DNA from: Ascidiimonas sp046199005
Lineage (GTDB): Bacteria; Bacteroidota; Bacteroidia; Flavobacteriales; Flavobacteriaceae
Reading direction: 5' to 3'
NCBI GenBank assembly: GCA_046199005.1
Contig: CP176050.1
Coordinates: 372,001 to 436,000, forward strand
Length of the DNA: 64,000 bases
A model generated the notes under the pieces. The model worked only from the letters and a program-made list of their open reading frames with translations, did no database searches and was not told the origin of the DNA. A program made the position numbers and the translations under genes. This document shows positions 41,501 through 48,300 of the stretch, one piece after another. Each line of letters starts with the position of its first letter. Position 1 is the stretch's first letter.

Positions 41501-42307
41501 TTAAATCCGGTTGGAGTACCGGGCGAATTATATGTGTCCGGTGCAGGTCTTTCCAGAGGGTATTTAAATCGAAATAAGCTTACTTCAGAAAGATTTATTA
41601 CAAACCCATTTGATGAAACCAAACAATCCAGGTTATACAAAACAGGAGATTTAGTAAGAAGACTGTCTAATGGCGATCTGGAATATCTCGGTAGAATTGA
41701 TCATCAGGTAAAAATTCGAGGATACAGAATTGAGCTTGGAGAAATTGAAAACGCACTTCAGGAAATAGAGATCATCAAGCAGAGTGTTGTGCTGGCAAAA
41801 GAAGACCATTCAGGGGCTAAAAGACTGGTAGTCTATTTCACCGCTTCGGAAGCATTTAATAAATCTACTGTAGAGGCAGAATTGAAAACTAAACTACCGG
41901 GATATATGGTGCCCAGAATATGGATTGAACTAGAGGTTTTTCCATTAACATCAAATGGAAAAATAGATCAAAAAGCATTACCGTCACCAGACAGCAGCAT
42001 GCTTACACAACAAGCATTTGTAGCTCCGTCAAACGAGATTGAAATCAAATTAGCTGCTATCTGGCAAGAGTTATTGGGTGTTGAAAAAATAGGAATCCAT
42101 GACGATTTTTTCGAATTAGGAGGTCATTCTCTGTTGGCAACCAGAGTTATTTCTGCCATTAAGGAGGAATTAGAACTTGAGGAGATACCTGTAAGTTTCC
42201 TGTTCAAATTTCCAAATATCGCAGATGTGGCCCGGTATATAAAAATTGCAAAAGTAAGTCAGGAAAGTGATGAAGATCAAGAAGACTTGCGGGTTATCGA
42301 ATTATAA
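19832..42307 (+). CDS. hybrid PKS/NRPS 1: beta-amino fatty acyl starter plus modules 1-5
   Basis: Protein of 7491 residues. Order: fatty acyl-AMP ligase (5-570); ACP (Ser633); KS (688-1110; Cys855, His990, His1030); AT (1205-1555; GHSIG Ser1300, HAFH 1400-1403, malonyl-type); ACP (Ser1620); Ser/Gln-rich linker; class III aminotransferase (1800-2220; Lys2066). Five C-A-PCP modules follow. C HHxxxDG histidines are near 2374, 3421, 4477, 5511 and 6562. PCP serines are 3238, 4293, 5328, 6379 and 7433. With no ketoreductase, the beta-keto chain should be transaminated directly, as in mycosubtilin. Pockets threaded by eye on GrsA PheA: A1 DIWQVTADD (perhaps Dap/Dab), A2 DATKVGEVG (Asn), A3 DIQQLGIID (unassigned), A4 DAIWLGGTF (Val), A5 DFWNIGMVH (Thr, an exact known code). 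The C domains look LCL-like, and no epimerase is present. The next gene starts 26 bases later. Confidence 0.95.
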   Translation: MKSSNLTIIDKLVRHSKTSPDKIVYRFLENGEDETCSFTYAELESKTSLIAANILQHTKKGERALLLYPSGLDFIAAFLACLRAGVIAVPAYPPSGKRRLSRLEGIVKDCKANLILSTENIAAKGKNWFGQSEVLKDVSWLLTDTLEELYSSEIDKIQEQDIAFLQYTSGSTGDPKGVMVSHRNLYHNELLIRDAMNHDVDLVIVGWLPVYHDMGLIGNLLQPLFMGGTSVFMPPTAFIQKPLKWLQAITKFKATTAGAPNFAYDLCVSAIKKEDLDALDLSSWKVAYNGSEPIKHTTLEQFATYFKGCGFDAKSYMPCYGMAETTLFVSGLPFEDTLRFLTVEKDQFLTKKIVPIDKESKVNENQLKLTSCGHIAKELEVLLVNPENLKECEPNEIGEIWISGDSVAKGYWMQEQKTKEIFHAYNEGKGPFLRTGDMGFIYKDDLYITGRLKEMFIINGANHYPQDIERTVQQADDSLQENACAVFSIEKDGNEEIVVAQEIKRTSLKEFDVQQVAGNICKKVLEQHQLPVAAIMFLSPGRLLKTSSGKIKRVATKKAYEANKMEGVLHTWNPDHKTEKQNENEYLDASISVKKLDLNETEKWLMEILSNELQIEKNKINAHKSFAEMGITSLQGIRLSGFISDYVGREITPATLYSYSNIRGLATYLSGAQKERLDFSQFERIENEPIAIIGMACRFPGASDIESFWDNLCKGKDCIREVPADKWDVEAFFNAVPDGRHMNTRYGGFIENADLFDASFFDILPREARLMDPQQRILLELSHELIENAGYAPENLQGSKTGVFIGIIQSDYAQLLKDEDKDIFSGTGAALSMASNRLSYYYDFRGPSLSIDTACSSSLVSVHTAVQNIRNGQCKMAIAGGVNLILSPDSTIALSQAGMMSPDGRCKTFDDDANGYVRSEGCGLILLKPLKDAISDGDEVLSVIRGSAINQDGRSNGLTAPNGLAQQEVIKMALKDASVKPAQIKYAEAHGTGTALGDPIEIEALDAVYGKQRDHQDPLVVGAVKSNIGHLEAAAGIAGLIKAVLCIQHQKIPQQLHFKKPNKFINWKNHKIQIPERLVSWESKKHETRKACVSSFGFGGANAHIILEEPLSVRTNQETAKMPARPVQLLPLSAKSNHALSEYANSWSDYLKKNPTVALEDLAYSQAICRSHYAKRAALQFQNLEELEAGLSRLKEGSFQEPINLKTAFLFTGQGSQYAGMAKNLYESEPVFKDYLDQCTEVLNSIVGFDLLDILFDDADKNDLINQTRYTQPILFSVEYALSKLWESWGVSPSIVMGHSIGEIVAACFAGIFSLPDALKLVSERGKLMQSLPENGKMISLQCDKETVDNIYQDKNKGISVAAYNGASQIVLSGEMKALESLIKELDRVGIKHKELNVSHAFHSPLMQPIIEEFRRVAESITYHLAKLPVVSNISGAIADKEMSTAEYWVSHIIEPVDFEKSMSTLEDLSINVYLEVGPHPVLITMGSECVKEASNAIWLSSMRKGKDELSYLTQNLGEWYEHGGQVDWEGFYNKRKARKINCPVYPFQRESFWLKSKAFESSVVRQNTDTELTTNKLSMSSAIFENIEKDLRGLISQSLEIDPSQLVLESSLLEFGADSLVLMEIVRKIEKEYQLKIPVRRLFEDLTDFKSIITFILDNSKITQSEQEKETVSEVTTESKNDIHSGEFSSTNLNSIQNIQEGNNTTLSLLLNQFSEQNKILSEQNKLISGFLATSNHQEEHEIRNTYQVNSFESSGVAPIKNKRKQDKTTLPSSFGDKNFYFSKLPDNQEEQLPELIDAFTVKTPRSKAYADKYRDVLADYRSTLGFRIATKEMVYPIVSASAEGSKFTDIDGNEYVDITMGMGSCIFGHQPDFIIEAIEAQLKTGINIGPLANLSGEVASLISQVTGMERVCFANTGSEAVSFALRMARTATGKNKIVIFSGSYHGHSELILGIQGDEEGRVEPMVAGVTPDMVNDLIVLNYQDDDILEQIRAHRDELAGVMIEPVRSRFPGFQPRELIEQLRELTRELDVPLIFDEMITGFRIMPGGAQQYFGVRADIATYGKIVGGGMPIGVVAGSPRYLDTVDGGTWRYGDESYPQSPKTLIAGTFTRHPLALAAAKAILVRIQEIGDVAYEELNNRTAELMKRLNAFFEAEELPIQMVHFGSLFRFKFTGNFDLFLFHLIEKGIYAWAANNLFLSFAHTDDDLDKIFKVISESALQVSAKKSLKKKQSFSSDLSSIETTQAQKQLYFLEQIDPELSKVYTLSFSIKLEGALDTDSLKKSFEEVFSSHRILQTYFSEDGETLVFDKSQSISFLSIDLSEEDDDKRELKYRKLVEEDLDTSFDFNHGHLIRWKLVKMSAEQHIMLLSAHHSIADGWSCALIIRELAQNYNLFSQGKQPQLQEKLQFTSYVKWLNQNAKSAEWSIHENYFLETFGKKNFYLELPSDRALASKGHLSKTSYYKIDAEKTANLKNWCSKNGLTPFMLFLGAYELLLFKLTKKNEIVIGVPNGGRTMPGIENSVGYFSHIMPIASSIDESSSAMNFLSNLKKRLFDAYDHEIYPYANFLNLMQEKGYMTGKNTINVNFNFDVNVGNISMNGLKLQLEENRPLYLDLDLSLNAIEQDGEILLSLDYLQSKFSDHLVNEFMSGYIHILDQVTGDPKITLAGLELLSPEKKTQILSVFNDTNCDLPLDKGFVALFEKQAKNTPDAVAVTFEDQQLSYKQLDEYSNQLANLIVSKELRSEELIAVCMDRSANMIISILAVFKAGMAYVPIKPDYPQDRINFIIEDAGCELIIFDESSYEIAGSFTRIAALIFDKNYAFIADQSKDPLNIQIDPQQLAYVIFTSGSTGKPKGAMVEHKGMLNHMFAKIEGLEMNADTVLAFTAPFTFDISVWQMFSPLLLGAKVAVYRDEVVLDPKKLIESLYEDKVTILQLVPSYVMSLLEIETESNLNHLKYFVVTGEAVSPAILAEWFAKFPNVPVANAYGPTECSDDVSTHFMTEAPDVVNVSIGKPMLNTQLYVVDTSHQLCPIGIAGELWVSGVGVGRGYLNNSQKTEDTFISNPFPGGPRVYKTGDLARWLPDGTLEYLGRKDSQIKIRGYRIELGEIESLLSELPGVRTACVLALTDTKGTKYLTGYVVMDTSFDKTYLENELAAKLPDYMVPKVWVFLDEMPLTAHGKIDRKVLPLPDAEILSTANYAPPVTDLEHSLAGIWQDLLGIEKIGIHDNFFELGGHSLLATRLTAKIRKELLLELAIAAVFKHPTISLLAQKLGDTQKGVALPAIQFQERPEKIPLSFSQERLWFIDQLQGSVEYHIPIVLELQGSLSIDHLRTALQTIVARHEVLRTVIHTESGTGYQKVQSSDSWSLTLRDLEDERTLESVITDYIAQPFDLSADYMFRALLLGLSDQKYVLTGVFHHIASDGWSNGILVAEFVAIYNSLQQGVSPGLPPLEVQYADYALWQRSYIEGAILDHQLRYWEEQLQGVSPLLMPTDYPRPSVQSIRGGTLHFSIDASLTRSLEALSQSEGVTMFMTLLSAFKVLLYRYSRQEDICVGTPIANRTREEVSGLIGYFANTLALRSDLSGNPTFRELLQAVKQTTLEGYDHQDAPFEKVVDRVVTSRDMSMSPLFQVMFVIQDDLNIYEKVALDDVAVSAGPSLQNTSKFDITLTASLKKNDISFEIEYCKDLFTYETIHIFSQSFEELLRSVIDDVSLSIDSINLVSSETRHRLLHSFNDTEKVYPKNKTVVDLFENFVKETPEATALVFREETLTYNELHQKVNRFAKYLVDRSVTKGSHVGLFMEPSFDLIIAILAVLKTGATYIPLDTAYPTERIKFILEDAGISVLLSNTDYSHLAEIASVEHLAVDEVWKESETEINFENLSTPGQIAYVIYTSGSTGTPKGVLITNESLTNYVNSSINTYTSHASFSSGSYAHLSVSFDASVTEIFTPLCSGKSLIIGSLRKTEVFNDPNFLKYAPYDFLKLTPAHLELLKPVVEKLGPSKKLTGVFVLGGEALYPHHTSFLKEHHGDVTVFNEYGPTEATVGCSGYEFEVHDEVRSFSNGYPIGKPMGNMEIYILNESDVLQPLGSIGELCISGIGLSVGYLNQEQLTNSKFIQHPFKSKERLYKTGDLARWLPDGNIAFEGRKDNQLKHKGYRIEPGEIETVLNTLQTVQQSIIIPLKNGSGDQILAGYIVPDGTFDKELLQRELSDKLPAYMIPDVWTEIESIPLTVNGKIDKKALPVWEELELSTKKYEAPTTIIEKQLTQLWQELLGLDKIGINDNFFEIGGHSLLVMRLIAAIKMAMKKEVSIADIFQNPSIKKLASIITEDTKAFGLPVIQKADKADASILSFSQERLWFIDKLQGSVDYHIPVALHFKGKLDITLLETSLRCIVDRHEVLRTLIKDSDEHPSGILTSSEDWKIEQVNQFSDLEDIRKDIRLFIATPFDLSADYMFKARIYHIDEEEFILTGVFHHIASDGWSNAILIKEFTTIYDDLYNKKQISLEPLEFQYSDYALWQRTYLEGEVIDLQLKYWERKLHNSMPLLLPTDYERPSVLSTKGSSITFELAPEISQSLRQIANTEGVTMFMLLLSAFKTLMFRYTGQSDICIGIPVANRSQQEVQNLIGYFVNTLAIRSDLHDDLSFSELLQNVKRTTLEAFDHQWAPFEKVVEKVVETRDRSLNPLVQVMFDLQSDVEVVEDISLPDASVSSLDIENEISQFDLTLVIKDRSESLGVEIEYCTDLFKAETIERMMFHFQMILGHIAEAPEKQIGHLSLLPPTEIKQVKELFHGAKKKFDLTKTVVDLFEEQVHSNPESTALEFGNKKLSYGELNRRSNRIAEELLSSGVDEGSLVVLSLEKSFEIVAGMIGILKTGGTYIPIDPNFPVDRKLTILKESKSKFVLTTKGELGIYNDYATSIDINDIKGNSKDVKSKGKPDGLAYIIYSSGTTGKPKGIKISHKSLSNLLHDYNKRYQFNKSSKVLQLTNLVVDIAFQEIFSTLINGATLVIPEEEIILDRESIRNLIDRHEINFIQTVPDTLRTFFSEGDRLESLQYILCGGDKLENSLKDLIVSKGYPLYNIYGQTETTIDALVSKCEIGKTGFDQVVANYEVYILNDAGQIQPSGVTGELCIAGIGVSEGYLDPAQESSKFVTNPFGQGKMYRTGDLGTWHEDGRIEFKGRIDDQVKIRGYRIELSEVETVIHQFEEVEDAVVRALEDVSGNKRLVGYVVSKGEFDRYRVENYIKGQLPQYMIPQFWVPMDSFPVSVTGKVDKKSLPEPDLTLRSESTYKAPETSLQKELAEIWEQLLEVEKISIHDNFFELGGHSLLATRLVSLIRKELKREVSIAAIFEHSTIATQATYLARNASLKSLPEIEASRTEKDIPLSFSQERLWFLDQSQGSTEYHMPVVLELRGKLNVSVLEDSFKYIIHRHQILRTVINDHEGTGLQGIIPAESWKMDVERIDAIEKIPSVIKSFVNRPFDLTSDYMFRACLYELPSDQFILAGVFHHISGDGWSNNILIKEVVTVYNALSRTETVNLEPLSLQYADYAIWQRKHLEGNFLDTQLLYWENKLTGVSSLLLPTDHPRPSLQSKEGDVIHYSIDSSLSEAINAYAKEEGCTLFMVLLTAFKILLYRYTNQDDICVGTPVANRTQHSIENLIGYFINTLALRSDLSGNPDFKTLLQQIRQTTLEGYDHQMVPFEKVVERVVSSRDLRVSPLFQVMFVLQNTADISDQIELEGLEEVKKYETETVSSKFDITLTATESDEGIQLELEYCTAIFEKSRMERMLLHYERLLAHIISNPEASIDNFSILTPAEENQLLNNFAGSHLAYPRKSSVVDLFEKQVKSTPEAIALSFGETQLSYKELNKRVNQLASYLIKKGIGENSFVGICLDRSADLLIAVLGVIKTGAAYVPIDTSYPEERIAFMLSDTNAAYLITNSQKDYDQKILKELSLIQIDRIDKQLRRYATSNIKVSIPSDALFYVMYTSGSTGTPKGVLVSHRNVVSLATSCDYVALNSDTRWLSTGSVSFDATTIEFWGTLLNGGTLVITDSETLLNTSSLGTTLKHHNVNTLWMTASWFHQVVEEDITVFEGLEYLLVGGDKVLYPYTNKVKSKYPSLKLINGYGPTENTTFSTTHNIEGNLTKDVPIGKPIKNREAYIFHPGMQSLQPVGVPGELCLSGDGLSKGYLNQEFLTIEKFVHNPLKKDAIIYKTGDLAYWKEDGTIVFAGRKDDQVKLRGYRIELGEIEKALQKLESVHQSVVVLKTDEAGNKRLVGYLATEDGTYNRTEIEHNLKEQLPDYMIPQMWVSLKSLPLTTNGKVNKEALPDVNLEELSTANYAPPVTDLEHSLAGIWQDLLGIEKIGIHDNFFELGGHSLLATRLTAKIRKELLLELAIAAVFKHPTISLLAQKLGDTQKGVALPAIQFQERPEKIPLSFSQERLWFIDQLQGSVEYHIPIVLELQGSLSIDHLETALQTIVARHEVLRTVIHTESGTGYQKVQSSDSWSLTQKDLEDERTLESVITDYIAQPFDLSADYMFRALLLGLSDQKYVLTGVFHHIASDGWSNGILVAEFVAIYNSLQQGVSLGLPPLEVQYADYALWQRSYIEGAILDHQLRYWEEQLQGVSPLLMPTDYPRPSVQSIRGGTLHFSIDASLTRSLEALSQSEGVTMFMTLLSAFKVLLYRYSRQEDICVGTPIANRTREEVSGLIGYFANTLALRSDLSGNPTFRELLQAVKQTTLEGYDHQDAPFEKVVDRVVTSRDMSMSPLFQVMFVMQNNPVDNNPVTVDGITISHHESENFTTKFDITLTATQEKEQLFFELEYCSDLFKENTIQRLWTHYEGILHSIIENLQSSIHAIQMLSTSEKLSLLETFETEQVDYPKNETIVSLIESQVKKTPNAIAVIHEEETISYDELNKRSNQLARFLQKKGVVTETLVGLCLDRSIEIIVAMLGILKSGGAYVPIDPDYPEDRIEFMIEDSAMQFVVTTHGISGRLPDKSGLEIISLDKSNESIQKLSKAKLRRKVQSGDLAYVIYTSGSTGKPKGVLIEHHNVVRLFKNEQALFDFNEYDVWSVFHSFCFDFSVWEMYGALFYGGRMVIVSKEVARDTTAFAKLLVAEKVTVLNQTPSAFYTLQEYSEELSRNQIRYVIFGGEALKPSYLKPWRTMNEHARLINMYGITETTVHVTYKEINDEDIKKATSNIGKAIPTLSCVVLDEALNLNPVGVPGELYVSGAGLSRGYLNRNKLTSERFITNPFDETKQSRLYKTGDLVRRLSNGDLEYLGRIDHQVKIRGYRIELGEIENALQEIEIIKQSVVLAKEDHSGAKRLVVYFTASEAFNKSTVEAELKTKLPGYMVPRIWIELEVFPLTSNGKIDQKALPSPDSSMLTQQAFVAPSNEIEIKLAAIWQELLGVEKIGIHDDFFELGGHSLLATRVISAIKEELELEEIPVSFLFKFPNIADVARYIKIAKVSQESDEDQEDLRVIEL
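29420..30748 (+). repeat. PCP1-C2 block, copy 1 of a near-identical 1329-base repeat
   Basis: The block runs from just after adenylation domain 1, through PCP1, to near the end of C2 (protein STANYAPPVTDLEHSLAG to LFQVMFV). It matches 38843-40171 at a constant offset of 9423 bases with only scattered differences, for example RTALQ versus ETALQ and VSPG versus VSLG. Sequence identity drops abruptly at both ends. Confidence 0.93.
38843..40171 (+). repeat. PCP4-C5 block, copy 2 of the 1329-base repeat
   Basis: This copy carries PCP4 and C5, so two different adenylation domains (A1 and A4) feed almost the same carrier and condensation pair. Many matches are synonymous down to the base, which indicates recent duplication or gene conversion rather than protein-level selection. 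Confidence 0.93.
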
Positions 42308-42333
42308 TACTAATAAATAGTTGTACACAAGAC

Positions 42334-45300
42334 ATGAATACAAAAGTTGATTACTCAAATATATTACAGATATTAGAAACTGCTACAGATCAAGGGATTT
42401 CATTATATCTTGATGAAGGAAAGCTGAAACTCAAATTAAAAAAAGATGAGGAAATCTCTCAGGAGTTACTGGCTCAGATCAAAACCAATAAAGATGAAAT
42501 TATTGATTTTCTTTCTAATGAATATTCTAATTTCAAAAAGCTAAATGAGAAAGTCAACAAAGTAAAGCGTGCTAATTACGCAGAGATAAAAGAAATACCC
42601 CTATCATTTAGTCAGGAACGGCTTTGGTTTTTAGATCAGTTACAGGGAAGCATAGAATATCATATTCCACTTTTACTTGAATTAAAAGGTGATGTCGATG
42701 TTCACATACTGGAATCTGCCTTGAAACAAATTGTCGATAGGCATGAAATACTGCGCACATCAATTCAGTCTAAAAACGGATCTCCGTATCAGGTTATCAG
42801 ATCATCTTCGGACTGGTCTTTGGTGAAAAAGAGTGCAGCTTCTAAAGTAGCAATTGAGTCTGAGATAAATACTTTTGTTTCTACTCCTTTCGATCTTGCC
42901 AATGATTATATGTTTCGTGCCAGATTATTTAAAATAGCAAGTACTAATTATATTCTTGCTGGGGTTTTACATCATATTGCAAGTGATGGTTGGTCTAATG
43001 CGATTTTGACTGAAGAGTTTATTTCTATTTATAAAAGTCTTAAATCTGGAACAAAAACTTCACTTCCGGAACTATCATTACAATATACAGACTATGCTAT
43101 CTGGCAACGAAATTATCTAAGACCGGAAGAACTCGATGCGCAATTGTCTTACTGGAAAGACCAATTGCAGCAGGTCCCGGTTCTTGAATTACCTACAGAT
43201 TTTCCAAGACCAGCTAATCAGAGTACGAGTGGAGCGGCACTTACCTTCAGATTGAAAAAAGACACAAGTGAAGCACTTCACATCCGGACAAAGGAAAATG
43301 ACGTGACTCTTTTCATGACATTGATGACGGCTTTCAAGATCTTATTATACAAATATACCGGTGAGCGTGATATTTGCGTAGGAACTCCCGTTGCCAATCG
43401 TACTCAGGAAGCGCTGGAAAATTTGATTGGATATTTCGTGAATACGCTCGCTATAAGAAGTGAACTTGGAGAAAATACTTCTTTTCTTGATCTATTGGCA
43501 CAGGTTAAAAAGACGACTCTTGAAGCATATGATCATCAGGCAGTGCCTTTTGAAAAAATTGTCGAACACACAGTTGAAGATCGTGAAATGAGTGTGCACC
43601 CGATATTTCAGGTGATGTTCGCTTTACAGAACAATCCCAATACTTCTTCCGAAATCGATCTTGACGGTATGGAAATAGCTCCGTATTACCTCGAAAATAA
43701 GACCGCAAAGTTTGATATTACACTTATTGCAGTCGAAGAAACCGACGGAATAGCGCTGGAACTTGAGTATTGTACAGATATCTTTAAAGAGGCTACTATT
43801 GAAAGAATGATAGAACATTTCAATCTTTTATTAGAGCAAATTGTCAAGGACCCTACCGCTAGAATCTCTGGTTTAGGTATAGTTACGGAGGCTGAGGCAA
43901 AGAAATTGTTAGTTGATTTTAATGCTACTTCGGTTGATTTTCCTGCTGCTGCTTCGGTGGTTACGCAGTTTGAGTCTCAGGTACAGGAGACACCATCGCA
44001 TGCAGCAGTGGTGACCTCGGAGAGCACATTGACCTATGAAGCTATGGATGCGTATACAAATCAATTAGCCCGTTATTTACAGGATAAGGGACTTGCCCAT
44101 GGCGATCTGGCAGGTGTTAAATTAGGGCGAGGCACTGGTCTGGTGAGTAGCGTATTAGGCGTTTTAAAGACGGGAGCAGGCTATGTAGCGATCGATCCCG
44201 AATATCCTTCTGCACGTATTGATTATATGGAATCAGACAGTGGTTGCAAATGGGTAATTGATGCTGATTTTCTGGAGGATTTTGAAAAAGTACGTGCTTC
44301 CTATGCAGCGACCTCGTTAGCAACACCCATCAAGACAGGCGACCTGGCCTATGTGATCTACACATCGGGTTCTACGGGGACGCCCAAGGGAGTTAAGATC
44401 AGTCATGGCAACCTGCTGAATTTATGCAATTGGCATAAGGATCTGTACAAGTTGAGTCCATCTAGCCGTGGCACGCTTTTTTCTGGTACCGGATTTGATG
44501 CGAGTGTGTGGGAGATTTACCCTTATCTGTTAAGTGGCGCCAGCCTTTATCCGCTACCTAATACAGAGGAGCGCTACGATCTTTCGTTTCTAAGTAATTT
44601 TCTGGAGGATCATCAGATCACCCATGCGTATTTACCTTCCCAGGTATGTCAGGACCTGGTCAATGAAGAGCTTTCGATAGCAGGACTTACCATTCTTACC
44701 GGAGGAGACGCTTTGCATCTCTCGAAACCCTCCCGTGTAAAGATTTACAATAACTATGGACCTACCGAGAATACAGTGGTGACCACGTATTATGAGGTTC
44801 AGGATGGGGAAGCAGGGATGATACCTATAGGCTATCCGATATCGAATACACAGGTATATGTTCTTTCCGATGGTTTGCAGTTACAACCTGTGGGTGTGGT
44901 AGGCGAGTTGTGTATTTCCGGAGCGAGTTTATCCTCGGGGTATTTGAATCAGGAGGTTCTTACGGAAGAGAAGTTTGTAGCGAATCCTTTTGTAGAAGGC
45001 GAAAAGATATATCGCACGGGTGATCTGGCACGTTGGCGAGCAGATGGCAGCTTGATCTTTTGTGGCAGGAAAGACAGTCAGGTGAAGATACGCGGTTATC
45101 GCATTGAGTTGGGCGAGATCGAATATGCGATACAGGATCAGGACGGCATTCAACAGGCAGCGGTATTGGCGAAGGAAGATGCACAGGGTCAGAAGCGCTT
45201 GGTAGGTTATGTGGTGAGTTCGGTTGATTTTGAGAAAACAGCGATTGAGGCATCATTAGAGAAGACGCTTCCCACATACATGATACCGAAACAGTGGGTG

Positions 45301-48300
45301 GTACTGGAAAGTCTGCCACTCAATCAAAATGGAAAAGTTGATAAAAGAAAATTAGATTCAATTGAAGTTGAACTCGTTTCTTCAAATGAATATATAGCTC
45401 CTGAGAATCAGATTGAAGCAGAGCTGGCTTATATTTGGGAACAATTATTAGGATGCGATAAGATAGGAGTTCGTGACGACTTTTTTGCGTTGGGAGGACA
45501 TAGCCTGCTGGCAACCAGATTAGTTGCGGCTATTAAAAATGAATTGGACGTACAGATTTCAATAAGGTCAATTTTCACTCATCGGATCTTAGAACATTTG
45601 GCCAATCACATCGAGCAAAAAGATCATGAAATTGGGATCCCTGAGATTTCAAAGCAAGACGCTACCGGCAGAATTCCGTTATCATTCAGTCAGGAAAGAC
45701 TTTGGTTCATAGATCAATTACAAGGGGGCAGACAGTATCATATTCCTGTGATATTCGAAATGAACGGAGGGCTTCAGACTGAGATACTTGAAGAAACTTT
45801 ACAACAAATTATAGAGCGTCATGAAATTCTTCGTACGGTTTATAAGTCCGAAAACGGGATAGCTTATCAGGAAATTCAGGATGCTCAAGACTGGACATTG
45901 CAATTTCATCAAATAGATGAAAATTCAGAGTTGGAGGCTCAGATTGCATCATTTTTTGAAAAACCCTTTGATCTGACTAAAGATTACATGTTCAGAGCGT
46001 GTCTTTTCAGTTTAGATAATGCGCATCACGTATTTGCCGGAGTTTTCCATCATATAGCAAGCGACGGTTGGTCTGAGATCATTTTGACCGATGAATTCAT
46101 CAAAATCTACAATCAAAAATTAAAAGGGGATCAGATTGAACTTCCAAAACTAGAAATTCAATACGCAGACTACGCCATTTGGCAGCGGAAATATCTGGAA
46201 GGTGCAGTATTTGAAAACGAATTGAAGTATTGGGAAAATCAATTGCAAAACGCAGCACCACTTAAACTTCCTACCGATTATGCAAGGCCTGCTTTGCAAA
46301 GTACCGCAGGAGCAATGGTCAAATATCAGATAGATAAGTCGGTACTAAAGCAATTAAAGGTGCAGAGTGAAAACCACGGAGTCACACTTTATATGCTTCT
46401 TTTAACGGTATTCAAGATCGTGCTCTACAAATACAGCGGTCAGGAAGATCTAAGTGTGGGAACCCCTGTGGCCAATAGGATCAATAGTAAAATTGAAGGA
46501 TTGATCGGATTCTTTATCAACAATCTGGTACTGAGAAGTACGGTTACTGCCGAGACTACCTTCGATAAACTATTAGCGCAGGTCAAAGAAACTACGCTAG
46601 GTGCTTATGATCATCAACAGGTGCCTTTTGAGAAGGTAGTAGAACGCGTGGTAGGAACCAGAGATATGAGTATCAATCCTTTGTTTCAAGTAAAATTTAT
46701 GCTAGACAACACGCCTGGAATAGGCAAGGAGATTGATATGCATGGCGTAGCGATAAAACCTTATGAAACAGCTCATACGATATCTATCATTGATCTTTCT
46801 TGGAATTTACAGGAGACGGAAGAAGGGCTTTTTATAGGAATAGAATATTGTACAGATCTATTCAAAGAAACTACCATTTCCAGAATGGTGTCGCATTTTG
46901 AAACGCTTTTACACCAGGTGATTGAGAATCCGTATGCTAAAGTAAGTTCGCTTAACTTATTGAGCGAACAAGAGAAGTATCAGCTCAAAAAATTTAACAA
47001 ATCTGAGGTAAAATATGAGCGCAACTTGACGATTATCTCAGTTTTTGAAGAACAGGTTAAAAATCGTCCTGAAACCACTGCAGTAGTTTATAATGATGAG
47101 AAGTTGTCTTACGAAGAATTGAATAAACGAGCCAACCGATTAGCACATTATCTTAAGGATCAATATGATTTGAAAGAAGATGAGTTGGTGGGTGTTATGA
47201 TGCATCGTTCGCTATGGTCTGTAATCTCCATTTTGGGTATTTTGAAAGCGGGAGCGGCCTATTTACCTATTGATATTGATTATCCTGAGACTAGAAAGTC
47301 ATTTATTTTAGATGATGCTGGCCTGAAATTATTGATTATTGAGTCAGAAAGTCTTTTTGACATGATGCAATTTGAAGTCCCTCAATTATCTATAGATATC
47401 GAATTTGATACCTTTCCTGAAAACAAAGAAGTATATGAAAACATTCCCGCTATCATAAATCCGAGTAGTCTTGCATATGTAATTTATACTTCAGGAAGTA
47501 CCGGAACGCCAAAAGGGGTAATGATCGAACATCAAGGTATTATGAATACCATTCTTGCCCAAATAGATATTTTTGGAATTGAAAAAGAAGATCATTGCAT
47601 TCAATTTGCAAGTCACTCATTTGATGCTTCCGTTTCTGAAATTTTCACAGCATTAGTAGCCGGTGCTTCGCTTTATCTTATTGATGATACCACTAAGAAA
47701 GATATTGAAGCATTTACAGCATATATTCAAGAAAACAATATAACGATAGCTACAATTCCACCAGCATTTCTACGATTGTTAGATGTCGAAATACTCGCTA
47801 AATCCCTTAAAACATTAGTTACAGCTGGTGAAGCAGCACCCAAAGAGAAAGTAGTAGCTTTCATGGAAAATGGAGGCAATTATATCAATGCCTATGGTCC
47901 TACCGAAACCAGTATTTGTGCTACTACGTTTCAAGGAGCTCTTGAGAACACCACTGTACCTATAGGTAAGCCCATTTGGAATACCAAGATTTATATGTTG
48001 GCGACTGACGGAAGCTTACAACCAATAGGTATCCCCGGAGAATTATGTATTGCAGGAACAGGCTTGGCAAGAGGATATCTCAATCGCGACCTGTTAACTA
48101 ACGAGAAATTTATACCGAATCCTTACGATAAAACGGACTTACTTTATAAAACAGGAGATCTTGCCAAGTGGCTTCCTGAAGGAAATATAGAGTTTCTTGG
48201 AAGAATTGATGATCAGGTGAAGGTGAGAGGATATCGTATTGAATTAGGGGAAATAGAATCGGTGGTTAATACGCATCCCGAGATCCACCAGAGTGCAGTA